Below the pieces are notes generated by a model. That model did not search any database, had not been told where the DNA came from, and saw only the letters and a program-made list of their open reading frames with translations. Positions 43,364 to 51,889 of a stretch of DNA of 64,000 bases are shown one piece after another. Position 1 is the first letter of the stretch, and each line of letters starts with the position of its first letter. Position numbers and translations under genes: made by a program. Source of the stretch: JANJUO01 sp942492935 (GTDB taxonomy: Bacteria > Bacteroidota > Ignavibacteria > Kapaibacteriales > UBA2268); contig OW818654.1 of the NCBI GenBank assembly GCA_942492935.1, positions 3,410,001 through 3,474,000 on the forward strand, given 5' to 3'.

Positions 43364-45292
43364 ATGAAAAGAATGTTTATATTTTTTCTGATAACTATGA
43401 TGAGTTTTGTTGCATTGAACTCACAAACTAAGAAAATGCCTTTTAATTTGGGTATTTATCTTGGTGGTAATTCAAATATGCATGCTGTGGATATGTACGA
43501 TTATTCAGCTCCACCGGATGTATATCGCTTTAATGCAACTTCAAATGGCATTGATTTTAACATTGGTTTAATTGGAAATTATGCTTTTGATGAAATGTTT
43601 GTATTATCATTAAGAATGGGCTATAATGGCTTAGGTAGAGGTGAATTTACAGATTCTCTTGGACTTGTTGGAAATTATCCAAGAATGACTGCATTTGAAT
43701 TTACTCCAGCTTTAAAAATTTATAATTTAATACCAGTTGAAAATCTTTATTTGCTCGGTGGTTTAGAACTTGGATTCCCAATTTCGAATGACATATTAGT
43801 TAAAGTTTTGGGTATAGAATCAACCTATTCTTTTGATGATGTAGCTGAATCTACACGCCTTGCTTTAGCAATAGGTGCGGGCTATACTTTTGAATTATCA
43901 AAAAATGTATTCTTATCTCCTGAAATATCGTTCAGATTTCCATTTACCAAATATATTGATATTCCAACAAATGCTCCAGTTAATGGTTCTACCGGAACTT
44001 GGAATATTCCTCAACTTCGCTTTGGAGTGAATTTAACATTTGGGTTATTTACTGGAGATGATTACACAGTAGCTGAAAAATCTGAACCCGCAGAAGTTAA
44101 AGTAGGTTTCCGTACTGTATCAGCAGTGGATAAAAATGGTACAAAATCTGAATTAACTAAAATATCTTTGGAAGAAGTTCAATATACTGAACAATTCCCA
44201 CTAATACCTTACATTTTCTTTGATGAAAACACTTCAACTCCTGCTCCTGCTACTCAAAGTTTGAAATCAAAAGCAACTGCCGGTGCTTTCAATATCGAAG
44301 AAATGAGCCCAGATGCTTTGGAAATTAATCATAATTTGCTTGATGTGGTTGGAACAAGAATGAATACTGATAAAAATGTTTCAATTAAATTAGTAGGTAC
44401 TCTTGACGGAAAAGCTGAAGCAAAAAATACTAAACTTGCTAAAGATAGAGCTGAATATATTAAATCATACCTTATTGATAATTATAATATTGATGGCTCA
44501 AGAATAACAGTAGAAGCTGGAAGTTTACCAGTAAAACCATCATCTCAACGTGATGCAGATGGTGTAATTGAAAATAGAAGAGTTGAAATTTATGCGTCAA
44601 ATCCTAACTCAAAGCTATTAGAGCCAATCACAATTCAAAAAGATAGACAAAGAATTGCTGCTCCTGAAATAGTAGAATTTGAAGCTTATGCAGAATCACA
44701 AGATACTATCGAAGCTTGGGAATTAGATGTTTATCAATCAGATAGATTAATCAGAAAATTTTCAGGAACAGGTACTCCTGATAAAATGCAATGGTCAATT
44801 CTGCCAAATGAATTAACTGGAAACAATATTCCTGTTGATTATACATTCCGTGCTTGGACTGTAAAAGGCAAACGTGCCGAAGTAAGTGCGTCAGCTCCAG
44901 TTGAATATTTTTCTATCTCAAGGAAAAAAGCTGAAGAACGCCCAGATAGAACAATATCAAAATATAGTTTAGTACTATTTGATTTTGATAGTCCTGAAAT
45001 CTCACAGTTAGATAAAGATATTATGATAAAAAGTATTGTACCTGAAATAAAGATGAATTCAACGGTTCAAGTTTATGGCTATTCAGATAGAATAGGTGAT
45101 GAAACTTACAACAAAAATTTATCTTTGAAAAGAGCAAATAATGTTAAAGATTTCTTAACATCAAAAGTTAAAACCGCAAAATATGAAGTATTCGGTGTTG
45201 GCGAGGCAGTTGAAATTTTCAATAATGACTTACCTACCGGCAGACACTTATCCAGAACAGTTCAAGTATATGTCATTACACCGAAGAATTAA
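43364..45292 (+). CDS. OmpA-family outer-membrane protein with two OmpA-like regions
   Basis: A 642-residue protein. Signal peptide MKRMFIFFLITMMSFVALNSQ. An N-terminal beta-barrel-like domain (about 25-235: GIYLGGNSNMHA, GNYAFDEMFVLSLRMGYNGL, FVLSLRMGYNGLG, RFGVNLTFGLFTGDD) is followed by a first OmpA-like region (KLVGTLDGKAEAKNTKLAKD, RAEYIKSYLI, VIENRRVEIYAS). A beta-rich linker precedes a second, more canonical OmpA C-terminal domain (VLFDFDSPEISQLD, VQVYGYSDRIGDETYNKNLS, KRANNVKDFL, RHLSRTVQVYV) that should bind peptidoglycan. ATG 43364 is chosen for GGGGAAAG before it and for the signal peptide. A strong terminator follows. Confidence 0.85.
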   Translation: MKRMFIFFLITMMSFVALNSQTKKMPFNLGIYLGGNSNMHAVDMYDYSAPPDVYRFNATSNGIDFNIGLIGNYAFDEMFVLSLRMGYNGLGRGEFTDSLGLVGNYPRMTAFEFTPALKIYNLIPVENLYLLGGLELGFPISNDILVKVLGIESTYSFDDVAESTRLALAIGAGYTFELSKNVFLSPEISFRFPFTKYIDIPTNAPVNGSTGTWNIPQLRFGVNLTFGLFTGDDYTVAEKSEPAEVKVGFRTVSAVDKNGTKSELTKISLEEVQYTEQFPLIPYIFFDENTSTPAPATQSLKSKATAGAFNIEEMSPDALEINHNLLDVVGTRMNTDKNVSIKLVGTLDGKAEAKNTKLAKDRAEYIKSYLIDNYNIDGSRITVEAGSLPVKPSSQRDADGVIENRRVEIYASNPNSKLLEPITIQKDRQRIAAPEIVEFEAYAESQDTIEAWELDVYQSDRLIRKFSGTGTPDKMQWSILPNELTGNNIPVDYTFRAWTVKGKRAEVSASAPVEYFSISRKKAEERPDRTISKYSLVLFDFDSPEISQLDKDIMIKSIVPEIKMNSTVQVYGYSDRIGDETYNKNLSLKRANNVKDFLTSKVKTAKYEVFGVGEAVEIFNNDLPTGRHLSRTVQVYVITPKN

Positions 45293-45314
45293 AAAATTGA
45301 AATTAATAAATATA

Positions 45315-45354
45315 AAAGACCTTGGTAAGTAAATTTTCAAGGTCTTTTTTTTTT
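45315..45354 (+). terminator. Intrinsic terminator after OmpA-family gene
   Basis: Stem AAAGACCTTG / CAAGGTCTTT with a 13-base loop and a long T-run. Confidence 0.93.
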
Positions 45355-45404
45355 AATAGCTTCGCAGTTGCGACATCTTAATAGAACAGAGCTAAAACGG
45401 AATT

Positions 45405-46392
45405 GGATTCTGAAACGAGTTCAGAATGACGGAATATTATTCCGTGTCATTCCGCAATTTATGCAGAATCTAATTTATGCAGATGTCCAACACTTTCAAA
45501 GTGTTGGACATCTTGTTTTGAATATGAAATGAATCTTGGATGGATTCTGAAACGAGTTCAGAATGACGGAATATTATTCCGTGTCATTCCGCAATTGATG
45601 CAGAATCTAATTTATGCAGATGTCCAACACTTTCAAAGTGTTGGACATCTTGTTTTGAATATGAAATGAATCTTGGATGGATTCTGAAACGAGTTCAGAA
45701 TGACGGAATATTATTCCGTGTCATTCCGCAATTGATGCAGAATCTAATTTATGCAGATGTCCAACACTTTCAAAGTGTTGGACATCTTGTTTTGAATATG
45801 AAATGAATCTTGGATGGATTCTGAAACCAGTTTAGAATGACGGAATATTTTTCCGTGTCATTCCGCAATTGATGCAGAATCTAATTTATGCAGATGTCCA
45901 ACACTTTCAAAGTGTTGGACATCTTGTTTTGAATATGAAATGAATCTTGGATGGATTCTGAAACGAGTTCAGAATGACGGAATATTATTCCGTGTCATTC
46001 CGCAATTGATGCAGAATCTAATTTATGCAGATGTCCAACACTTTCAAAGTGTTGGACATCTTGTTTTGAATATGAAATGAATCTTGGATGGATTCTGAAA
46101 CGAGTTCAGAATGACGGAATATTATTCCGTGTCATTCCACAATTGATGCAGAATCTAATTTATTCAGATGTCCAACACTTTCAAAGTGTTGGACATCTTG
46201 TTTTGAATATGAAATGAATCTTGGATGGATTCTGAAACGAGTTCAGAATGACGGAATATTATTCCGTGTCATTCCACAATTGATGCAGAATCTAATTTAT
46301 GCAGATGTCCAACACTTTCAAAGTGTTGGACATCTTGTTTTGAATATGAAATGAATCTTGGATGGATTCTGAAACGAGTTCAGAATGACGGG
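45405..46392. repeat. Tandem array, seven 137-bp units carrying four hairpins each
   Basis: The unit repeats with an exact 137-bp period: GGATTCTGAAACGAG at 45405, 45542 and so on, with the last partial unit from 46364. Each unit has ATTCTGAA...TTCAGAAT, ACGGAAT-ATT-ATTCCGT, an imperfect ATTCCGCAATT...GCAGAAT and the 31-bp GATGTCC palindrome (starting 45482, 45619, 45756, 45893, 46030, 46167 and 46304). Units differ by only a few substitutions. There are no unique spacers, so it is not a CRISPR array. It separates the OmpA-family gene from the convergent glycosyltransferase. Confidence 0.95.
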
Positions 46393-46440
46393 GAAAAAAA
46401 TTCATAATTACATAAAATAATCAACATATTCTTATTGATT

Positions 46441-47562
46441 TCATTTTAATTCATTGTAAAATTCTTCAACTACCTTTGCTAATGTATCCCAACTAAATTG
46501 ATTATTGAAATCAATTATATTTTTTCGATAATAATCTTCTTTGGGGTTGTTAAAAAATCTCAAAATTGCATCGTGTATTTTATATGGTATTGCTTCATCG
46601 ATAACTATTCCTGTGTTATATGGCTCGATTATCTCGGCTAATCCACCAACTTCTGTAGCAATTAATGGTACTTCAAAATTGAATGATGTTGCTGCTATTC
46701 CGCTTTGAGTTGCAGTTCTATAAGGCAGAACGCAAACATCAGATGCTGAAAAAAATGTTGCAACTTCATCATCAGAAACATATCTTGTAAATAAACTCAA
46801 TTTCGAACTTAAATTATGTTTATCAATAATATCTTGATAAACTTTCCAATCGTCATAAGCTTCACCAGCAACTACAAGATGATAATCATCGGGTAGATTA
46901 CCCATCGCTTCCAACAATAAATCAAAACCCTTGTATTTACGAATAAATCCAAAATAAAGCATTACTTTTTTATTTAATGGAATATTTAATTTCTGTCGAG
47001 CTTCTGTTTTATCAATTTTATTACCAAAGTGAGTATATGCAGGATGGAAATGCGATTTATATCGAGCATCAGGTTTTAATTCTAATAATTCATTTTTTAC
47101 AGCATTACATAATGCAATAAATCCATCATTTTGTCTTAAAAAGAATTTAGTTAATGCCATTGCTCCGGGAAGTTTTTCGTGAGGATTCACATTCCCAAGT
47201 ACAGAGATAATTTTTGCTTTCTTCTTTAAAGACTTCATAACGAATCCCAAAGAAGGAGCAACAAAAGGCATCCAATATTTAGATATAACTAAATCAGGTT
47301 CAAATTTTTTAATATCATTGGCTGTTTGAATATATGAAATTGGATTGATTGAATCCAACATTCTTTTTGCAGGTATTTTATCAGCATGGTCATCTGGACT
47401 TACAAATTGTGTTTTGCCTGGGAATAGAAAATTCGGATATTGTCTTGAAAAAGTATATGCTCGAACAGTATGTTCTTTTTCTAAAGCACGAAATAATCCA
47501 GCATTAAACTGGGCAATTCCACCTCTATATGGATAAAAAGCAGAAATATAAGCTATTTTCAT
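46441..47562 (-). CDS. Glycosyltransferase family 4 protein
   Basis: A 373-residue GT-B glycosyltransferase. The N-terminal acceptor domain begins MKIAYISAFYPYRGGIAQFN, with the glycine-rich loop; the C-terminal donor domain has KKVMLYFGFIRKYKGFDLLL, LVVAGEAYDDW, SDVCVLPYRTATQSGIA and VPLIATEVGGLAEII, typical of GT4. The exact sugar and acceptor are unknown. The role is probably in surface glycan or lipid-linked glycan synthesis. It is divergent from the methyltransferase at 47635 with about 70 bp between starts, so they may share a control region. It converges on the 137-bp array. Confidence 0.9.
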   Translation of the reverse strand: MKIAYISAFYPYRGGIAQFNAGLFRALEKEHTVRAYTFSRQYPNFLFPGKTQFVSPDDHADKIPAKRMLDSINPISYIQTANDIKKFEPDLVISKYWMPFVAPSLGFVMKSLKKKAKIISVLGNVNPHEKLPGAMALTKFFLRQNDGFIALCNAVKNELLELKPDARYKSHFHPAYTHFGNKIDKTEARQKLNIPLNKKVMLYFGFIRKYKGFDLLLEAMGNLPDDYHLVVAGEAYDDWKVYQDIIDKHNLSSKLSLFTRYVSDDEVATFFSASDVCVLPYRTATQSGIAATSFNFEVPLIATEVGGLAEIIEPYNTGIVIDEAIPYKIHDAILRFFNNPKEDYYRKNIIDFNNQFSWDTLAKVVEEFYNELK

Positions 47563-47634
47563 AAATCAGCAATTTTAAATTTAAAATATCGTCATACAAA
47601 TTTAATTTTTTTTAACGTAATAAAAAAATAATTG

Positions 47635-48447
47635 ATGATAAAAAATATAAAAGAAACAATACTAAATGGAAACTTTTCAGATTTAGATAAATATTATTGG
47701 GGTTATCAGTTTGATTTGGGTAATGAAGTTATAGTACCATATCTAAAATCCAAAAAATGCTTTTCAGTGGGATTTAATGTTGCTGAAATTGGTTCTGCAG
47801 AAGGTGGCGTGGTACATTCTTTATTGGTAAATGGTGCAAAATATGCTTTAGCTACTGATATTGCAAAGACCAGATTGGAAACAGGAGAAAAAATTTCCAA
47901 AATTGCAAATTTCAATGTTGATTATATTTACCACGATGTTATAAACGAATTGGCTCCAGAAGATTGGATAAATAAATTCGATTTAGTTATTTTGCGTGAT
48001 GTAATCGAGCATTTGGATTCGGCAGAAACAGCTTTGAAAAATATCATCAAATTAATCAAGCCCGGTGGTTTCTTGTATGTAGAATTTCCACCTTATTATG
48101 CACCTTACGGTGGTCATCAACATACAGTTGCCGGTAATTTTATCAGCAAACTACCTTATATACATTTATTTCCCAAAAATATTCTCTTGAAACTTGTGTC
48201 AAGCGGAAGACAAGCCGATATTATCGAAGTTGGCAGATTGAAAGATATTAGATTAACCACTGGCAAATTTCATAATGCATTATCAGCAGCCGGATTTGAA
48301 ATTCTTTCAAAGGATTACTATTTGATTAGACCTGTTTATAAAATGAAATTCGGACTTCCCGCAATCAAACTAACTCCAATTTCATTTATACCATTTTTGA
48401 AAGATTTTCTATCAATGGGTGCGTCTTATATTTTGCAAAAGAAGTAA
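47635..48447 (+). CDS. SAM-dependent methyltransferase (class I)
   Basis: A 270-residue Rossmann-type methyltransferase. Motif I is NVAEIGSAEGGVVHSLLVNG, with the acidic end ALATDIAKTRLETG; later motifs are FDLVILRDVIEHLDSAETAL and IIKLIKPGGFLYVEFPPYYA. The C-terminal part is hydrophobic and aromatic. The 'RDVIEHL' block places it among methyltransferase_11/23-like enzymes acting on small molecules or glycans. The substrate is unknown. ATG 47635 is chosen; a TTG one codon upstream is also open. It is divergent from the GT4 gene, which suggests a shared glycan-modification role (inference). Confidence 0.85.
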   Translation: MIKNIKETILNGNFSDLDKYYWGYQFDLGNEVIVPYLKSKKCFSVGFNVAEIGSAEGGVVHSLLVNGAKYALATDIAKTRLETGEKISKIANFNVDYIYHDVINELAPEDWINKFDLVILRDVIEHLDSAETALKNIIKLIKPGGFLYVEFPPYYAPYGGHQHTVAGNFISKLPYIHLFPKNILLKLVSSGRQADIIEVGRLKDIRLTTGKFHNALSAAGFEILSKDYYLIRPVYKMKFGLPAIKLTPISFIPFLKDFLSMGASYILQKK

Positions 48448-48486
48448 TTATAAAAAATTAAATAAATTGTTTTTTTTTGTAACAAA

Positions 48487-48680
48487 TTTCTTGAAATTCC
48501 CATAGGGAATTAATGTTTGTAACTGATGAAGTCATCACGACTTCCAACAACACCGTAGGTGTTGATGTGTATCTGAACTATTCAATCCAACAGGGATTGT
48601 TTGAAAAAATTCGGTCATTGAGCGTAGTCGAAATGCTTATTACAAACATATAATCTCTATCGAGATTTTCAAGGAATTTC
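48487..48680. repeat. GTAAC mosaic element, near full length
   Basis: Left end TTTCTTGAAATTCCCATAGG and AATGTTTGTAAC; interior CAACACC-GTA-GGTGTTG (a stem with compensated base changes versus CAACTCC...GGAGTTG) and CAATCCAACAGGGATTG; right end TTACAAACATATAATCTC and GAGATTTTCAAGGAATTTC. Confidence 0.8.
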
Positions 48681-48730
48681 ATTTTTGAGCTATGAAGGCA
48701 ACCAAGTATTAAGAATGATCTATATCAGCC

Positions 48731-48783
48731 GAGGGCGTCTGAACTACTTTATATATAATGTATTTAGTAGAACAGACGCCCTC
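48731..48783. terminator. Hairpin terminator with GTCTG-AA-CTACT core
   Basis: GAGGGCGTCTG-AA-CTACT pairs with AGTAG-AA-CAGACGCCCTC. The outer stem differs completely from the copy at 12701 but stays paired, while GTCTG-AA-CTACT and AGTAG-AA-CAGAC are identical. It follows the methyltransferase gene. Confidence 0.75.
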
Positions 48784-49025
48784 GACAGTTAATCAATTAA
48801 TTACTTTTTCAACAGACAGTTAGAAATCAAAGCTCCAAAAATCAAGAAATCTTTAAATGTTTTTTTTGAAAGGTATCAATACGGATGTAAAAAAAGAGTT
48901 TAATTGATTTGGAGCAACATAATACTAAACGACTACAAAAGGAAATTTATTAATAAATCTCAAAAACAACAAACCTGATTTTCAAAAAAATATGAAAATG
49001 ATTTATAAATATTTCAATTTTGATA

Positions 49026-49048
49026 AACGTTTCCTCGTTTCATGTGTT
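49026..49048 (+). promoter_or_regulatory. Putative ECF-type promoter, AAC-N17-GTT
   Basis: ATAAAC ends at 49028 and GTT is at 49046-49048, with 17 bases between, followed by ATTATAATTG. TTTCATGTGT just before the GTT is identical to the copy at 6586-6608. It is 65 bp before the ATG at 49113. Confidence 0.55.
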
Positions 49049-49112
49049 ATTATAATTGAGGAGATTTACAAATTTTGAAAAAGTATTTTTTGATAATAAG
49101 GAGAGTATAATT

Positions 49113-51401
49113 ATGAAAGGGATTTATCTTTTATTATTTTTATTCATAATTGAAACGCACTCAGAAAATTTGAGTTGGAAGCCTTTAAATTTGAATGTAG
49201 GAGAAATCATTTATCAAATCGAACCATTGAACGAGCATGATTTAATATTTAAAACAAATTCAGGTCTTTATTTAGTTGAAGATTTGAACAAAGTAAAAAG
49301 AATTGATACTTTAATTTCTGATTCAGCAAAAATTACATTTATAACAATTAGTCCTGATAATTATCTTTATGCTGGTACAAGTAATCAAGGATTATTTTTA
49401 TTCAATCAAGAGAACTTTAGTTGGAAAAATGTTACTTATAATTTAGATGATTTGAATATATATAATATTGCTATTGGGAAAAACAATGAAATTACAGTTA
49501 TATCATATAATGCAAAAAATGAATTATCAATTTCAAAACGTCAGTTGCAAGATACAATTTGGAACAAATTAAATACAAATGAAAAAATAAAAATGGACTA
49601 TTTAAAGTATAATGATTTTGGGGAATTATTTGGAAGTTTTTATTCATATTTATATAAATTTGTAAAACATGATGATACAACATATAATTGGGTTGCACCA
49701 AAGAATATTATAGAACAAATTCCACCAGGAAATCTGAGAGGCTTTCATTTTGAAAAAGGGAAATATTATATTTTAGGGGAAAATTCAGGAATAAATATTT
49801 CTTTAGATTCAGGTAAAACATTTAATAATCATTTTGACGGTCTTGCACCTTTTGGAGGTTTTAATAAAATTACAATATCTACTAAAGGAGAAATTGTAAT
49901 TAGTTCAAAATATTATGGAGTGTTTTTTTCTAATGATGGTGGAATGAATTTTGAAAGAACAAATGAAGGTCTTGAGAAAATAAATGTTAATACATTTTCG
50001 ATACTTAATGATGGAAGGGTTGTTTTATGTATTGCTAATAAATCCTTGTTTTATTGTGAACCACCTACAGGAGAACCTGTAAAAAAAATTGGATGGAAAC
50101 AAGAAGATGGCTACAAAACAAGGCATAGTTCACGCTATGGGGTTACATTTCTAAAGATTTCAAATGATGGGAAATCAATATTTACAGTTTCAGCAAATGA
50201 ATTTAGAGAATGGGATGAAGAAACAGGATATTTGAAAAGACTTCACAAATTTGATTTGAAAAAAACATTAAAAATTATGGTTACAGATGACGACAAATAT
50301 ATTTTAGCTGTATATAAATCATCAAAAAATATGTCAGAGTATGATGATACAGTAAATATTAGAATTGAAATTTTGGATATAAATAATTTTGAATTATTGA
50401 AATACACAGATTATGTATTAATTAAACAAACGAGGACACCAAATAAGCTGGCTATTATTAGAACTCATCCTCGATATTTTCCTGAAAATAATACATTGTA
50501 TTTTAATTTTACTTATTCAATTTCAAGCGATGGAACTGGAGGTACAATTTATAGATATTACGGTGATTTAATTAAATATGAGTTTCTTGAAGATACTACA
50601 ACTATGAAAATTCTTTATTCAATTCCAATAAATGATTATATAATTACTGAAGATAAAAAAATATTTCTATCATATTTTCAAGGTAGTAATGTAATTTACA
50701 GTGATAATGATTTTGCTACTTCAAAAGTAATTTACAATCAGGAAAAAGATCCAAGTTTAAAACCAGGCAGTTTCAACAAACTTGATTATTTTCAAGAAAC
50801 AAATACTTTAATTTGCGGAACAAAGGAAGCAATGTATTCATTAAATCTTGATTCTAACAAGTTGTATGAATTAATTAATTTCGATAAAAGATTTTGGGGG
50901 ATGGAACCTTTTCCATATATTTTCAATAAAGGGAGAAATAAAGTAATTGCAGGTCTGAATCATGGGATATTTATTCTGAAATATCCCGAGATGAAAGTAA
51001 TTGACTCTACCCTCCTCAAATCTGAAACAATGTATAATTGGATTTTCGCATTAACTCCAGATTCAAGTGGATTTGTTGTTGGAAATTACAGTGGAATGAT
51101 TATGTATTTTCGTTCTAATTCTGTTTCAAACGTTGAAGAATATACAAATCATAGATATTCAAATTCAGATAATAACGTTTTGATTTATCCAAATCCAGCA
51201 AAAGACTTTGTATTTATTGATGCACAAGATATATCAAACATTATAATTTCTGATTTAAATGGAAAAATTATAAATCCTACTATAAATTACTCAGCAAATC
51301 AAGCAATCATTAATACAAAGCATCTAAATGCGGGAATTTATTTTATAAATATAACTTTAAACAAAAAAGTGATTAATAAAAGTTTTATTAAATTTGAATA
51401 A
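49113..51401 (+). CDS. T9SS-sorted beta-propeller protein with Asp-box-like repeats
   Basis: A 762-residue exported protein. Signal peptide MKGIYLLLFLFIIETHSE. The body is built of propeller-like repeats including Asp-box forms (ISLDSGKTFNNHFDG, FFSNDGGMNFERTNEGLE) and SNDGKSIFTVSANEFREWDE. The C-terminus is a T9SS type A sorting domain (LIYPNPAKDFVFID to VINKSFIKFE). ATG 49113 with AAGGAGAG before it is preferred over an upstream frame to 49056. It resembles the protein at 6646-7935 in layout (propeller, WDxxTG-like strands, sorting domain) and shares its promoter motif. Role unknown. Confidence 0.85.
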   Translation: MKGIYLLLFLFIIETHSENLSWKPLNLNVGEIIYQIEPLNEHDLIFKTNSGLYLVEDLNKVKRIDTLISDSAKITFITISPDNYLYAGTSNQGLFLFNQENFSWKNVTYNLDDLNIYNIAIGKNNEITVISYNAKNELSISKRQLQDTIWNKLNTNEKIKMDYLKYNDFGELFGSFYSYLYKFVKHDDTTYNWVAPKNIIEQIPPGNLRGFHFEKGKYYILGENSGINISLDSGKTFNNHFDGLAPFGGFNKITISTKGEIVISSKYYGVFFSNDGGMNFERTNEGLEKINVNTFSILNDGRVVLCIANKSLFYCEPPTGEPVKKIGWKQEDGYKTRHSSRYGVTFLKISNDGKSIFTVSANEFREWDEETGYLKRLHKFDLKKTLKIMVTDDDKYILAVYKSSKNMSEYDDTVNIRIEILDINNFELLKYTDYVLIKQTRTPNKLAIIRTHPRYFPENNTLYFNFTYSISSDGTGGTIYRYYGDLIKYEFLEDTTTMKILYSIPINDYIITEDKKIFLSYFQGSNVIYSDNDFATSKVIYNQEKDPSLKPGSFNKLDYFQETNTLICGTKEAMYSLNLDSNKLYELINFDKRFWGMEPFPYIFNKGRNKVIAGLNHGIFILKYPEMKVIDSTLLKSETMYNWIFALTPDSSGFVVGNYSGMIMYFRSNSVSNVEEYTNHRYSNSDNNVLIYPNPAKDFVFIDAQDISNIIISDLNGKIINPTINYSANQAIINTKHLNAGIYFINITLNKKVINKSFIKFE

Positions 51402-51889
51402 TAAATTTCATTAACCATATAATTCATAAATACCAAATTCTAAATAATTTAGCAATGACACCTTTTTCTTATTCAAAAAGGTGTCAATTAGTATATTTTT
51501 TAAACATATTTAGTTTACTGTGAAGAAAGACCAATTTCAAAGATTTATTCAGTATCATGTTCTTTAGAGCATTCTTAAAGGTAAACTCTAAATCGAATAT
51601 ACTGTGAAATAATTTTTAAAACGAGTAAGTAGAAAATATCTATTCTGAAAATCATTATATTTTCAAAAATCTCAGATTTACTTACTTATTTCAAATATAA
51701 GTGTTAAATGAACATATTTTTCATTGAATAAACAGTTATTCCTTAGAAAATTCAACTTTTTTTTGATTGTTGAAATTATTTTATTGTATATTTTGTAATA
51801 CATTGTTAGTTTTGTAAGTTCGTGTTAAACTTAATTATTAGTTTGAATATATTATTTTTTATAAATTAATTTTATGAGGTTTTTGGTAA
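51402..51889. other. Intergenic region with two hairpins
   Basis: No gene is seen. It contains a terminator-like hairpin (51457-51485) and a second inverted repeat, AGTAAGT at 51624-51630 with ACTTACT at 51680-51686. Confidence 0.6.
51457..51485 (+). terminator. Hairpin after the Asp-box protein gene
   Basis: GACACCTTTTT pairs with AAAAAGGTGTC around CTTATTC, an 11-bp stem 56 bp after the stop codon. No T-run follows the hairpin. Confidence 0.65.

Larger units (their letters stand above)
48448..49112. other. Intergenic region with mosaic repeat, terminator and promoter motif
   Basis: No gene is seen. It has a GTAAC mosaic element (48487-48680), a GTCTG-AA-CTACT hairpin (48731-48783) and the AAC-N17-GTT motif (49026-49048). 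Confidence 0.7.

Noticed and set aside
45405..46392. CRISPR array candidate
   Set aside because: The 137-bp period is filled by repeat sequence throughout with no unique spacers, and no cas genes are nearby.
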